Shown one piece after another: positions 9,964-19,786 of a stretch of DNA of 64,000 bases; position 1 is the stretch's first letter; each line of letters begins with the position of its first letter. The notes beneath the pieces are model-generated. The model was not told where the DNA came from, made no database searches, and saw only the letters and a list, made by a program, of their open reading frames with translations. The position numbers and the translations under genes are program-made. Source of the DNA: Rhynchopus sp. YZ270_cl-10 (lineage: Eukaryota; Euglenozoa; Diplonemea; Diplonemida; Diplonemidae); contig OZ037902.1 of the NCBI GenBank assembly GCA_964035575.1, positions 1,239,001 to 1,303,000 on the forward strand. Direction: 5' to 3'.

Positions 9964-10303
9964 GGACGGAGGGCAGGATGTTTTCATTAGATGCCTGTTT
10001 GCAAAGAGGGGGCATAGGTTAGCATAGTTCACGTTGTTGTCTGTTTTAGTCTTTGAGTTGACGAGAGAGAACGGTGAGCGGTACAACCGCTGGTCTGCTG
10101 CTGCAGAAAAGGCTGAGTGAGGATGCAGAATTAAGTGCATTGTTTCGGGTGAAGGTGTCATTTGAGTACAACCCCCATACTGCCGAACCATAGCAAAAAA
10201 GATGACATTGTTTGTATACCCTCTTTCCGGTGCAACTCCTTCCATAACATCCACCCAGGACAGCCCACACCCCCTCCCCAAAATATGTGAAGAAAAAGGG
10301 GTC
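9964..10303. other. Spacer before the giant secreted-protein gene
   Basis: I find no gene. A C/T-rich tract from about 10,219 ends ACCCAG at 10,258, between an upstream in-frame ATG at 10,202 and the preferred ATG at 10,304. Confidence 0.55.
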
Positions 10304-13300
10304 ATGAGGTGCACTCTCTTCACCCCGTTCGTTGTCTTGGTGGCGTCGATGCCTGGGTGTGCCGTGGGTGTTGTTCCGTTGCTGTCGGATGTGCAAGGCA
10401 GTGAGGTGGTCAGCACATGGCACGCCTGGCCACATGGTTCTGCCTTTGTGGGGTGGAATGAAAGCTGTGCAGGTCGCAATGTCCCTACGTACATCGACTG
10501 CAGCACTGTAGTGATACAGCCGCCGTCGCTCATGCGACACACTGCGGTTGTGGCAGAGGACACCAATGGAGATGCCGTTGTGTACGTCTTCGGTGGCCGC
10601 GAGGGCGAACCAAACAACCCGCCTCGTCCAGAGCTGAGCAGCACTCTGTATGCATACCATGTGCACCTCTCGCTGTGGTGGATGCCGTTCAATGGGAGTG
10701 ATGTGCTGTCGGGACAACATCCTCGAGCACGGCAGTCGCACGTCTCCTTTGTGGCGGAGCCAGGTGCGGTTGTGGTGGTGCACGGCGGGTTTTCGGATGT
10801 GGGTGCACCCCTGGCGGATATGTGGCGCTATGGTGGAAACGGCTCCTGGGAGGAGGTGGGTGGTGTTGGTGGTCCGCACCTCGCAGGGCACAGTGTAGTG
10901 GTGCGTGGTGGGCGTGCCTATCTGTTCGGTGGTTACACACCAGGCGGGCTTGCGAACGACCTCTGGGAGTACAACATCGCCAACGCCAGCTTCATCCCCA
11001 TCAGCACATCCGGACCGCAACCCAAACCACGCGCACACCACACAGCGGTGCTCCTTTCTGACTGGCAGAGCCCCGCCTATTCAATCCGAGACGGCGTCTC
11101 GCCTGGCGTCTTCCCCACAGCATGGGAAACACTACAGAAGGAACGTGCCCGGTATATGGTGATCCAAGGGGGTGTGACGCTGACAGCAGGACAGGAGGTG
11201 GCGACACAGGATTTTTGGCGGCTGGATCTGGACACCTTTGTGTGGGAGGAGGTCACCCCGCAGGCAGGGGGGTATCGGAAGCAGGTGACCGGCACGATCG
11301 CTGCGGCCATCCCATTGCAGGCACGGCAGTCGCATACATGCGTTGGAGTGCTGCAGAGGATGCTGTGCTATGGTGGGTGGGATGCGTCAGGTGCACATTA
11401 TTTGGATGCGTTTGAATATGACATGGTGTTGAACCGCGTTCTGCCGCTTCCGTTTGACAACAAGCTGCCTGCAAAGCTGTTTGCAAGCACAGCAGTCTTC
11501 CTCCCCCGCAATGAGAACCAATACACCGCTGCGTCCTATTCGGTTATCACCCTCGGCGGGGTTGTCTCCGGCAGCCTCCCCGCCAGCCCTGCGTACACAG
11601 CAGAGTACTCCCCTACCCTGTGCAAGGCTGGTCTGCACAGCCCCGACGGCGACTGGATGTGCTTTCCCTGCCCATCTGGACACAAATCCTCTCCGTACAG
11701 CTGCGAGGCCTGCCCCCCTGGCCACCACGTCGCAGCAGATGGACGTTCCTGTGCACAGTGCCCTGCAGGGACCTATGCAGAGGTGAACGGAACTGCGTCG
11801 GTGAGTGGGTGCCTGCCGTGCCCCTCAGGGACACAGAGTGCTGCGGGCAGTACGTCGTTTCTTGACTGTGGTTCGTGTCCGTTGGGGACCTACTCGAATA
11901 CGTCTGGAACAACGTGTAGTGAGTGTCCTGCGGGGACAAAGGGTGTGCTTGTGGGTGGGAGTGCGAAGTGGCAGGCATGTGAGGTGTGTCCGTATGGGAC
12001 GTACAGTGCGGCTGCGTCGGGTTCGTGCAGTGCGTGTCCAGCAGGGACGCAGTCCGCCCCCATGGTGCAGCGCATCTGGCCGTACACCCTCGCCATAGGG
12101 GGCTGGGGCACCTCCTCCTGCGCAACGTCCTGCCTCACAGCCTGCGAGGGCGAACGTTCCTCCACAGCAAAGCGCTATCTCTGCGGCTCCTGCGGGCCGT
12201 CCCCAACGTCGACCTATTCCGTCAAGGCCGGGGTAGTGCTGTATGTGATGATCCGTGTGTATGACGTGGGTGGCATTGGGACAAGCAGCACTGCACCGAC
12301 AGGGATGGCGCGGCTTCAGTCGTACACGACGTACATGACGGAGGCAGTGACGGTGGAGAAGGTGGGCGGGGCAGGTGCGTTGTCCTACAGCTGTGGTACG
12401 GCCTACCCTGCCTCGTGTGCGACTGTGGGCAACGAAGAGGTGTCGCCTGTGTCAGGTGCGACGTACAGTGCAACGGCAGCAAGCCATCCGTGCAGGACCA
12501 CCAGTGGCGCGAATGAGTTCCACTTCACACTGCGTCTCGACGCGACAACACCACAAACAACGTTGACCTTCCGCGCAGCAGCCATGATGCCTGCGACACT
12601 GACCCTCGCAGTGACCGGGTCTGACATCAGCGTGCTGCAGGGACCACCTGCCTACGTCGTCGCAACCGACACGTTCACGATGCGCCTTGCCTTGGCAGAT
12701 GCGTTCGGCACTGTCGACACCGAAAGCAGCGGTGCAGTCACGCTCGCAAGCCCGCTCTGCTACGCTGTGATCGACGGCACCGTGGACACCACCCTACTCA
12801 GCACTGTGCACATCACTGTGAACGGCGCAGGTGGGTCTGCCACGACGCAGAGCAGCGTCGTCTCCTTCGCGTCTGGGGTGATAAGCTTCACTGTGGCGGT
12901 CAGTGGTGCGACCTTTGCCAACGGCATCAGCGGCGTGGCGGCACGGGTGCAGTGCACACTCCGCTTCAGTCTGGCCTCGGATACCGCGGTGACTGTGGAC
13001 ACTGCTACGTTCTTTGTGCAGCAGCCGCACCACATCTACGTCTCGCACACAGGGCGGACGCATGCGGGCCACCCCATCAGGGTGCATGCTGAGGTGCGCG
13101 ACGCTAATGACGACGTCCTCAACGGCGACAGCAGCACTGTTCTGCGTCTCGAAGCCCTGCGCACCGCAAACGTCGTTGACGTGAACGACACACAGCTGGC
13201 CGCAGCCTTCAAAGACACAAACGCGTCGTTGCTTGCCATGCCCGGGTCCTCCCTTGTCACAACCGTGTCCGCAGGGCAGGCAGACTTCTTCGTCACCATG

Positions 13301-16300
13301 GACTACCCTGCGTCTGTGGGCCTCAAGGTCTCTGCCCTCTCCAGCCACCAGAGCATTGCTGTCCTCTACAACGACAGCGTTGCGCTCTTTGCGGGGCACA
13401 CCCTCGCCACAAGGCTGGCCCTCATGGACACATCGCTGGACCCCCTGCTCGAACCCTTTCCGTACGTCGTCATGGGCAACTCTACCCTGCGCATAGGTGT
13501 GAAGGCATGCGACAGTGGTGGGCATGTTGACTTTACTGCAAACTATCTGATAGGCGTGAACCTGACTGGGTGCACATCACCCGAGACGTATGTGCGGCAG
13601 GTGAACACATCGTTGGGTGCACAGTCCGACGCACTGCCGGATGTCTCGGATATGTATTTCAACAGCGAGCGGCCAGTGTTCCGTCTCCACGCAGGCCTGG
13701 GGGTCGCAGAGCTGTGGCTCGACGGGCACGACACAGATGAGTGCAAGCTGACGTTCTTCCACATCCTGACGCCAGACAACCCACAGGACCTGAAGTCCGG
13801 CAACCGCTCTGTTCTCCCCTTCCAAGCGCCGCCTATTAGCATCCGAAACCCTGCTTCTCTCGACGTGGAGTGGGATGTCCCGCACTGCAACAGCACAACG
13901 TGCGTCTGGTGCAACGTTGGTGTAGGGAAGGAGGTGAAGGTGCGTGTCCACCTGCGTTCCCAGTCGGGTACTGCAGTGACGTGGGTGAACCCTTCTGGGG
14001 CTGCGCACATTCGTCGTGTTTCGGTGGCAATGTCACTCGCCACTGCGGGTGCGTTCCCAGACAACGCTGTCGCGCTACGTGGCTCCATTGGCACCTCCGG
14101 CGAGCACGGTGTCACGAGCCACGTGCACCCCGACACGGGCGCAGCCGACTTCTACTTCACACCGAACACCGCCTCCAACGGAACCTTCACACTCACCTTT
14201 GCTGTCGGGGAGGCGCTCTCCTTGGACGTCCTGAACGTGACGTATGCGCAAGATGGGTTCTCCTTCAAGAAGATTGTGAGTTCCCTTGGTGCAACGTTCA
14301 CTGTGCAGCCTTGGGGGTTCGTTGATTCGGTTGCGACGTGCGCGATGACGGCAGTGGCGGTGGCGACACGGCTAGTCGTGCTGAACGACCCTGTCGTGTG
14401 GCTGGCATCGGGCGAGGTTCTGTCACTGTTCGTTGAGGCGCAAGACGACCACGGCAATCGTGTGCACGACATCACCGGCCCTGTGAAGGCGACGGTGCGC
14501 AACTGTGCTGCCGGCTACCACACAAGTCTCGCGTTCTACCTTGCCGAGAACGCCACAGAAGTGCGCCCCCTCAGCAGTGCCGCTGCCCGCACGTACATGG
14601 GCAGCGGGGCGACCACGTTCCCCCTCTACGGCGTGCTGCCTGCAGTGCACTACGAACACGACGTCGCGTACAAAACACTGAAAGGTGCCTCCGACTGCTC
14701 CGTCCTCCTCGAGATGGACCCACCTCCTTCAGGGTATCTTCGCCTGCAGGGCACGTACGGTCCCTTTGAGCTGTTCCGCCTGGCAGGTGTGTGCGACCCG
14801 TGTCCGCTGGGGTCGTGGAGTGCTGGGGGCGAGGGGGATTTCAACAACGAGTGGTCCGGCGGGTGCAAGCCCTGTCCTGTGGGGACGTACAGTGCTAAGC
14901 CACAGGCATCCTCCGAGTCTGAGTGTCTGGTGTGCCCTGCTGGGTACGGCTACGACACGTCCTCCACATGGACGTACGACACTACCCTGGGATACTACAA
15001 GGCATACCACGAAGGACGTTCCAGGTGCGCAGCCTGTCCCAGTGGATCAACATCTGCTGGAAACCCAACTGGAGGCAGCTGTGCGTCCCTCAGCAGCAAC
15101 ACCCCAACGTATGCGCTAGGTGGCGGCCAGACAGGTCTGACGTGTTCGAGTGGTGCCTGCGCAGGGTGTGCTGCGGGGCACTACTACATGAGCTGCAGTT
15201 CCTATTCCACACAGACAACGTGTGAAGCGACGGAGACCCAGGGGCTGTGTTCGTGGACGTCTTCCTGCTTCTTTGCGGATGCTGCGAAGCGGCCTTCTGT
15301 GTGCCTGCCGTGTCCGGCAGGCACAGTGCAGACTAGTGGGAACAACTACAACGGGTACTCCTCCTGCACTGCATGTGCACTGGGCGTCTATTCATCGAAC
15401 ACCGGACACCCCACCAGCACGTCAAGACGGCGTCAGTCCACCTCAGGAACATATGAGATCATCTGCTCCGGTTCGGGTACCGGTCTCTGCCCAGACGGGA
15501 CGTACGGCACCACCACCGGTGCAGCGAATGTGTCGTTCTGTGCAGACTGCCCTTCGGGCACGTGGTCTGCGTCGGTCTTGATGTACGGTGTGACTGAGTC
15601 CGTTGGTGCCTCCTTCTGCTTCCAATGCCCCCCAGGGACCTACTCCACAGAGGTGCGTGCGACAAGCAGCGACGCATGCGTCACATGCCCACCAGGGCAC
15701 TACTGCCCAGCAGGCTGCACAGATCCGCTCCCCGCAGACAGAGACGCAACCATAATGCACCTCGGGGTCAGCAACCGTGTGGCAGGCGGTGCCCTCACCG
15801 CAGCACAGTCGGCGTTGCTCGCAACCAACACGGACGTCACGTTGGGGCACATCCCCACAGTGTCGTACTCCATGGAGGGTTTTGACGAGCCGGTGTATTG
15901 CGACGCGCTTAGTGGGGTGGCGGCGACGCATGACTCCTCTGGGTGGGTGAAGGACGGGCACTTCAGCTTTTCTACCTGGGAAGGGACGTACCCAAATGTG
16001 TTTGGTGCAAGCAGCACTGTGACGGACCACTGGGCTGGTGTGGTGGCAGGGACGGTGCCGGGTGCCTCCATCTCAACGTCGTACGACCACACGCAGCCTG
16101 CGACAGCGCTGTCTGCGGTGTGCTCCGCTGCGGGGGGCGACACGTCAGGTTCGTACCACAACGCAACAAATGGGTGGTACTTCTGCTGCCCCTCAAGCTG
16201 TGGCACAGGCAACGGCGGCCTTGGCTGTGGCGTGCAGGCTGCATGCGACGTGCTCTCGTCCCTGAAGTCCACATGCTGCCCGGACGACATCCTCGCCTCC

Positions 16301-19237
16301 TTCGTCACCTGCGGGGTGTCTGGGAGTGCGCCATGTCTCCTCTCCGGGCCCACCGGCAGCTCTGGGTCGTTGCGGCTCAACGCGACACATGACCGCTTCA
16401 TTCAAAAGAGAACTTTGGGCATCACGAACACACTGCCCCTCCACGCACGCGTCTGGGGCTACAGTGTACTGCAAGTTGACACCGACGTGCGCAACTTCAC
16501 CTTTGGCATGAAGGTGCACTTCTACGACAGTGCGGAGCAGATGTCTGCGTCCAATGCATCCCACACAGAAACCGTCATCGTGGAGGAGCCCTTCCTCAGC
16601 ATCGGCAACACATGGCGCCTGGGCGAGGCTGTCTTCACAGTCCCCGAGGTCAGCGGCGAGCTGAGCACACTGTACGGCTTCGGCATCGAGCCCTTCACGG
16701 AGGGCGGCTACCTCGGTGCGGTGTACCTGGACGACGTGTCGCTTCGTGTGGACCCGGCGTTTGCCTGCAACTGCTCCTTGGGGTACTTCTACAACAGAAG
16801 CCGCACTGCGATCAGCACCTTCAGCTCCGCCTGCCAGCGCTGCCCCCGTGGGAGCATGTGTGTCGGGGGCACCCTGCAGCGCTGTGCAGACGACGACGTC
16901 ACACAGGGTGGGTCCTTTCAGTGCGGCGGTTGTCCCGAGGGCTGGCTGTGCGACTACGACGGACGTGGCTCCTCCAGCCCATGCCTCTTTGGTACCTATG
17001 AGGACCCAAGCCCTGGCGTCGATATGTGCAGGACCTGTCCTCTAGGTGCGAGTTGTAGGGACGGCCGCTTGTCGCAGTGTGCAGACGGCACCTACGGCAA
17101 CGGTGGGCGGCACTGCGGGTTGTGCCTGCCGGGATTCTTCTCCGCAGGTACTAACGAGCGCAACGTGCTCAATTACGTCCCAAGCAGACCGGCCACAACA
17201 GATGCGACAGGGAACTTCACACAGGAGCTGCACTTCCTCCCGGGCGACTCTTCTGCGAACGTGCGCTGCACAAAGTGCCCTCCAGGCTACGACTCGAACT
17301 ACATGCGCAAGACGTGCACTCACTGCAGGGTGAACACCTTCTCCGCAGACGGCGACGAATGCACCACATGTCCACCACACACCTTCACACGTGACATAGG
17401 TTCGCATCAGTGTGAATCCTGTTTCGACACCGCCGCCTTCCCCGATGTCCGCACAGCCCTCAGCAGAAACTCTGCAGGGGCAAGTGTAACACTACTGCCA
17501 CTGGCCTGCATCGATGCTACAATCCGCTGGGCTGTCTTGAGCTACAAACGCACGAACGAGACGACGCAGTTGGGGACACTGCGGCACCGGGAACCTCCTG
17601 AGAAGGGAACGTTCGCTGTGACGTTCACACCCACCACGACTGATGTGGGCGACGCGGAGTATGAGTTCATCGTCCAGAGGACAGGGGTGCGGTCGGCAGG
17701 GGTGATACAGCTGGTGCGGGCAACGTTTGCTCTGGAGAACAGTGCACCTGTGGCACGTAGCGACACGGTGGTGGTGGCACACAGCAGCAGTACACAGGTC
17801 GTTGCACTGGAGGGCCTGCTGCTCAACGACGATGACGCAGATGGGGATGCGCTTTTCATCGCAAGCGACGTCAGCTTCTCGGGTGGCACCACAGGCGCAC
17901 ACAGACTCACTGCAGCCTCGCTGACCATCGACTCCACCAGAACCGTTCTGTACGTGACCCTCCCGCCCGGCTTCACAGGCCCCATGTCGACCCTGACCTA
18001 CCGTGCGCAGGACAAGGACGTCACCCTCGAGGAGTGCACCGCTGCGAACGGTTGTCGCTTCTCAGAGACAGCGGGGGTCACCATCACCGCCAAGGACGCA
18101 CCGCCTGTCGCACGGGACGACGTTTTTGGGGTTGTCTCGGAAACACCCACACTCCTGGACGTCTTGGGCAACGACGTTGACGCAGATGGCGACAGCATGT
18201 CGGTATGTGAACGCCCAGCAAATAGCTACGTTTTATTTTTCTTGTCACAGATCATCGCAGTTTCAGACGCAAGCACTTTCGGCGGGTCGGTGAACACACC
18301 GCTGATCACGACACTGTGCACCAAGTCGGGTGCGACGTGCACAATGAGCGTGACCAGCCTGCCTGGGTATGTCGACCTTGTGTGCACATACAGCGTCGAC
18401 ATGGATGCGTGCAGTGCGAACGGTACACGCGCCGCGGACGGTGCACACGTGGCCCTGTCGCCGATGTGGGTCTCGTACGCATCACTGCCCTCCTTCTGCG
18501 GGAGTGACGCATTCACGTACACTGTGCAGGCTAACGAGGCCAGCACCTCTACTGCGTCCGTCACGGTGAACGCCCTGCAATGCCTCTGCACGGGCGAGTT
18601 CACGCCCTACGGCTTTGACGCACTCTTCCTGCTCGACTCCTCTGCCGGGACCGGCACTGCGTTTCCTGCGTTTGTTGCTGCGGTATGCATCCCCCACCAC
18701 CACCACCCACCCACCCACCACCTCCACATCCCACCACAGACCAAATCTATGCTGCAGCGCTTTGACTTCACAGTGCACTCTGGGCGGGTCCGCATAGGAG
18801 GATACCACTTTGGTGCGGTGGGGTGGGATGTGGTGAGCACGTTGCAGTCGGCGTCGTTTGCGTCTGCACTGGATGTGGCGTCTGCGCAGGGGTACGCGAC
18901 GGTGGCGTGCGGTGCTGCCACGGGGTGTGTCTCGTTGGGGCCTGCGCTGCAGGAGGCGTACACAGTGTTGACTGCGGGTACAGGACAGAAGGCGTTGACG
19001 TTGTTCCTTGCACACCCCGTGGCAGACACCCCCGCCACCCTGCACCACTGGGGCACAACATACGCCGCAGCCAACATCACCCTAGGTATCATCGCCACAG
19101 ACGCAGCCTCGGACCAGGCAGCAGCCCTCTCGTTCCTCCAGCCCTCCCTTCTCAAGGTCTATGCAGCCGCGTCGCAGCTCCTAGCAGATGCCGACCTCTC
19201 GGCAAACCACATCTCTGACATCTGCAAGGATATGTGA
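10304..19237 (+). CDS. Giant secreted kelch / GCC2-GCC3 Cys-rich / cadherin-like / vWA-like protein
   Basis: I read exons 10304-18202, 18251-18682 and 18740-19237 (introns of 48 and 57 bases, phase 0), giving about 2,942 residues. ATG 10304 gives a signal peptide (CTLFTPFVVLVASMPG). Residues about 80-380 are kelch repeats, with GG-doublets such as VYVFGGREG, VVVHGGFSD and AYLFGGYTP, each followed by a conserved W or Y. Three Cys-rich blocks of the ephrin-receptor-like GCC2/GCC3 type (CPAGTYS, CPPGTYS and variants) lie at about 435-635, 1490-1825 and 2150-2380, separated by beta-sandwich-like domains. Near the C-terminus are two cadherin-like/Ig-like units with DDDADGDAL and NDVDADGDSMS. The end (FLLDSSAG onward) looks like a vWA domain whose MIDAS-type DxSxS has Gly in the last place. 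No membrane segment follows, so it is probably secreted or cell-surface and adhesive. Domain continuity across both introns (DGDSMS/IIAVSD; FVAA/TKSMLQ) confirms them. Confidence 0.85.
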   Translation: MRCTLFTPFVVLVASMPGCAVGVVPLLSDVQGSEVVSTWHAWPHGSAFVGWNESCAGRNVPTYIDCSTVVIQPPSLMRHTAVVAEDTNGDAVVYVFGGREGEPNNPPRPELSSTLYAYHVHLSLWWMPFNGSDVLSGQHPRARQSHVSFVAEPGAVVVVHGGFSDVGAPLADMWRYGGNGSWEEVGGVGGPHLAGHSVVVRGGRAYLFGGYTPGGLANDLWEYNIANASFIPISTSGPQPKPRAHHTAVLLSDWQSPAYSIRDGVSPGVFPTAWETLQKERARYMVIQGGVTLTAGQEVATQDFWRLDLDTFVWEEVTPQAGGYRKQVTGTIAAAIPLQARQSHTCVGVLQRMLCYGGWDASGAHYLDAFEYDMVLNRVLPLPFDNKLPAKLFASTAVFLPRNENQYTAASYSVITLGGVVSGSLPASPAYTAEYSPTLCKAGLHSPDGDWMCFPCPSGHKSSPYSCEACPPGHHVAADGRSCAQCPAGTYAEVNGTASVSGCLPCPSGTQSAAGSTSFLDCGSCPLGTYSNTSGTTCSECPAGTKGVLVGGSAKWQACEVCPYGTYSAAASGSCSACPAGTQSAPMVQRIWPYTLAIGGWGTSSCATSCLTACEGERSSTAKRYLCGSCGPSPTSTYSVKAGVVLYVMIRVYDVGGIGTSSTAPTGMARLQSYTTYMTEAVTVEKVGGAGALSYSCGTAYPASCATVGNEEVSPVSGATYSATAASHPCRTTSGANEFHFTLRLDATTPQTTLTFRAAAMMPATLTLAVTGSDISVLQGPPAYVVATDTFTMRLALADAFGTVDTESSGAVTLASPLCYAVIDGTVDTTLLSTVHITVNGAGGSATTQSSVVSFASGVISFTVAVSGATFANGISGVAARVQCTLRFSLASDTAVTVDTATFFVQQPHHIYVSHTGRTHAGHPIRVHAEVRDANDDVLNGDSSTVLRLEALRTANVVDVNDTQLAAAFKDTNASLLAMPGSSLVTTVSAGQADFFVTMDYPASVGLKVSALSSHQSIAVLYNDSVALFAGHTLATRLALMDTSLDPLLEPFPYVVMGNSTLRIGVKACDSGGHVDFTANYLIGVNLTGCTSPETYVRQVNTSLGAQSDALPDVSDMYFNSERPVFRLHAGLGVAELWLDGHDTDECKLTFFHILTPDNPQDLKSGNRSVLPFQAPPISIRNPASLDVEWDVPHCNSTTCVWCNVGVGKEVKVRVHLRSQSGTAVTWVNPSGAAHIRRVSVAMSLATAGAFPDNAVALRGSIGTSGEHGVTSHVHPDTGAADFYFTPNTASNGTFTLTFAVGEALSLDVLNVTYAQDGFSFKKIVSSLGATFTVQPWGFVDSVATCAMTAVAVATRLVVLNDPVVWLASGEVLSLFVEAQDDHGNRVHDITGPVKATVRNCAAGYHTSLAFYLAENATEVRPLSSAAARTYMGSGATTFPLYGVLPAVHYEHDVAYKTLKGASDCSVLLEMDPPPSGYLRLQGTYGPFELFRLAGVCDPCPLGSWSAGGEGDFNNEWSGGCKPCPVGTYSAKPQASSESECLVCPAGYGYDTSSTWTYDTTLGYYKAYHEGRSRCAACPSGSTSAGNPTGGSCASLSSNTPTYALGGGQTGLTCSSGACAGCAAGHYYMSCSSYSTQTTCEATETQGLCSWTSSCFFADAAKRPSVCLPCPAGTVQTSGNNYNGYSSCTACALGVYSSNTGHPTSTSRRRQSTSGTYEIICSGSGTGLCPDGTYGTTTGAANVSFCADCPSGTWSASVLMYGVTESVGASFCFQCPPGTYSTEVRATSSDACVTCPPGHYCPAGCTDPLPADRDATIMHLGVSNRVAGGALTAAQSALLATNTDVTLGHIPTVSYSMEGFDEPVYCDALSGVAATHDSSGWVKDGHFSFSTWEGTYPNVFGASSTVTDHWAGVVAGTVPGASISTSYDHTQPATALSAVCSAAGGDTSGSYHNATNGWYFCCPSSCGTGNGGLGCGVQAACDVLSSLKSTCCPDDILASFVTCGVSGSAPCLLSGPTGSSGSLRLNATHDRFIQKRTLGITNTLPLHARVWGYSVLQVDTDVRNFTFGMKVHFYDSAEQMSASNASHTETVIVEEPFLSIGNTWRLGEAVFTVPEVSGELSTLYGFGIEPFTEGGYLGAVYLDDVSLRVDPAFACNCSLGYFYNRSRTAISTFSSACQRCPRGSMCVGGTLQRCADDDVTQGGSFQCGGCPEGWLCDYDGRGSSSPCLFGTYEDPSPGVDMCRTCPLGASCRDGRLSQCADGTYGNGGRHCGLCLPGFFSAGTNERNVLNYVPSRPATTDATGNFTQELHFLPGDSSANVRCTKCPPGYDSNYMRKTCTHCRVNTFSADGDECTTCPPHTFTRDIGSHQCESCFDTAAFPDVRTALSRNSAGASVTLLPLACIDATIRWAVLSYKRTNETTQLGTLRHREPPEKGTFAVTFTPTTTDVGDAEYEFIVQRTGVRSAGVIQLVRATFALENSAPVARSDTVVVAHSSSTQVVALEGLLLNDDDADGDALFIASDVSFSGGTTGAHRLTAASLTIDSTRTVLYVTLPPGFTGPMSTLTYRAQDKDVTLEECTAANGCRFSETAGVTITAKDAPPVARDDVFGVVSETPTLLDVLGNDVDADGDSMSVCERPANSYVLFFLSQIIAVSDASTFGGSVNTPLITTLCTKSGATCTMSVTSLPGYVDLVCTYSVDMDACSANGTRAADGAHVALSPMWVSYASLPSFCGSDAFTYTVQANEASTSTASVTVNALQCLCTGEFTPYGFDALFLLDSSAGTGTAFPAFVAAVCIPHHHHPPTHHLHIPPQTKSMLQRFDFTVHSGRVRIGGYHFGAVGWDVVSTLQSASFASALDVASAQGYATVACGAATGCVSLGPALQEAYTVLTAGTGQKALTLFLAHPVADTPATLHHWGTTYAAANITLGIIATDAASDQAAALSFLQPSLLKVYAAASQLLADADLSANHISDICKDM

Positions 19238-19489
19238 GTGAGTCTGAAGGTTAAAAAAAATTTCCCGTTCTCAAGCATTTCTCAGTTTACACATAAAATT
19301 GAGACGGGGGAGTATTTTTTTTGTTGCCTTGCGTTTAAAAAAATTGGTATAAAAACTACCGTGTTCCCCTTTCAGTGGATCTGTTGTCTACCTTACGCGA
19401 CACAGTGCATCCCACCACCCCCCTTCTAGCCCCCTAACATTAGCTAACATCTTTAAGTTCGTCTTTCTTTTTCGTTTTTTCTTTTGTCA

Positions 19490-19607
19490 CCTCATGAAGG
19501 AGGAAATAGAAACAAAGCATTTTGAACACACTTTTGCGGTTTCTGGGGACGAACCGCGGTGCAAAGCCACTCCTCACCACAACAGGATCGAGGTGCGTTT
19601 CACCACT
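19490..19607 (+). repeat. Dispersed 120-base repeat, copy 1 of 2
   Basis: The segment around ATGAAGGAGGAAATAGAAAC, followed by AAGCATTT, GAACACACTTTTGCG, GACGAACCGC and AGGTGCGTTTCACCAC, recurs at 45,484-45,612 with small differences. It is a two-copy spacer repeat in the same orientation, with unknown origin. Confidence 0.7.
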
Positions 19608-19724
19608 TTCTTTGCACTCATCAAAGCTTTAAGGCCAAAAAAGGATATTTTTCCAAACAGCATATTTTGCGCTTCCTTTTCTGCGTCTACTGTTTGCCTA
19701 CCGTCTACCGTTGATACACTTTCG

Positions 19725-19763
19725 ATCTCTCCCTCCCCTCTCTCCTCCCCACCTACGCTCCAG
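19725..19763 (+). promoter_or_regulatory. Pyrimidine tract and AG before the PRP38-family gene
   Basis: CTCTCCCTCCCCTCTCTCC and related C/T sequence end in CTCCAG at 19,763, 23 bases before the ATG. It looks like a splice acceptor for a leader. Confidence 0.5.
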
Positions 19764-19786
19764 GACACCTGAGAAAAGCCCTCAAA

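Larger units (their letters stand above)
19238..19786. other. Spacer with a dispersed repeat and acceptor tract
   Basis: This spacer has an AT-rich beginning, one copy of a 120-base dispersed repeat at about 19,490-19,607 (listed separately), and a C/T tract ending GCTCCAG at 19,763, 23 bases before ATG 19,787. No gene is seen. Confidence 0.6.

Noticed and set aside
10202-10303. Upstream ATG at 10,202 as the start of the giant protein
   Set aside because: It would bury the signal peptide 34 residues in, and an acceptor-like AG at 10,258 lies between the two ATGs.
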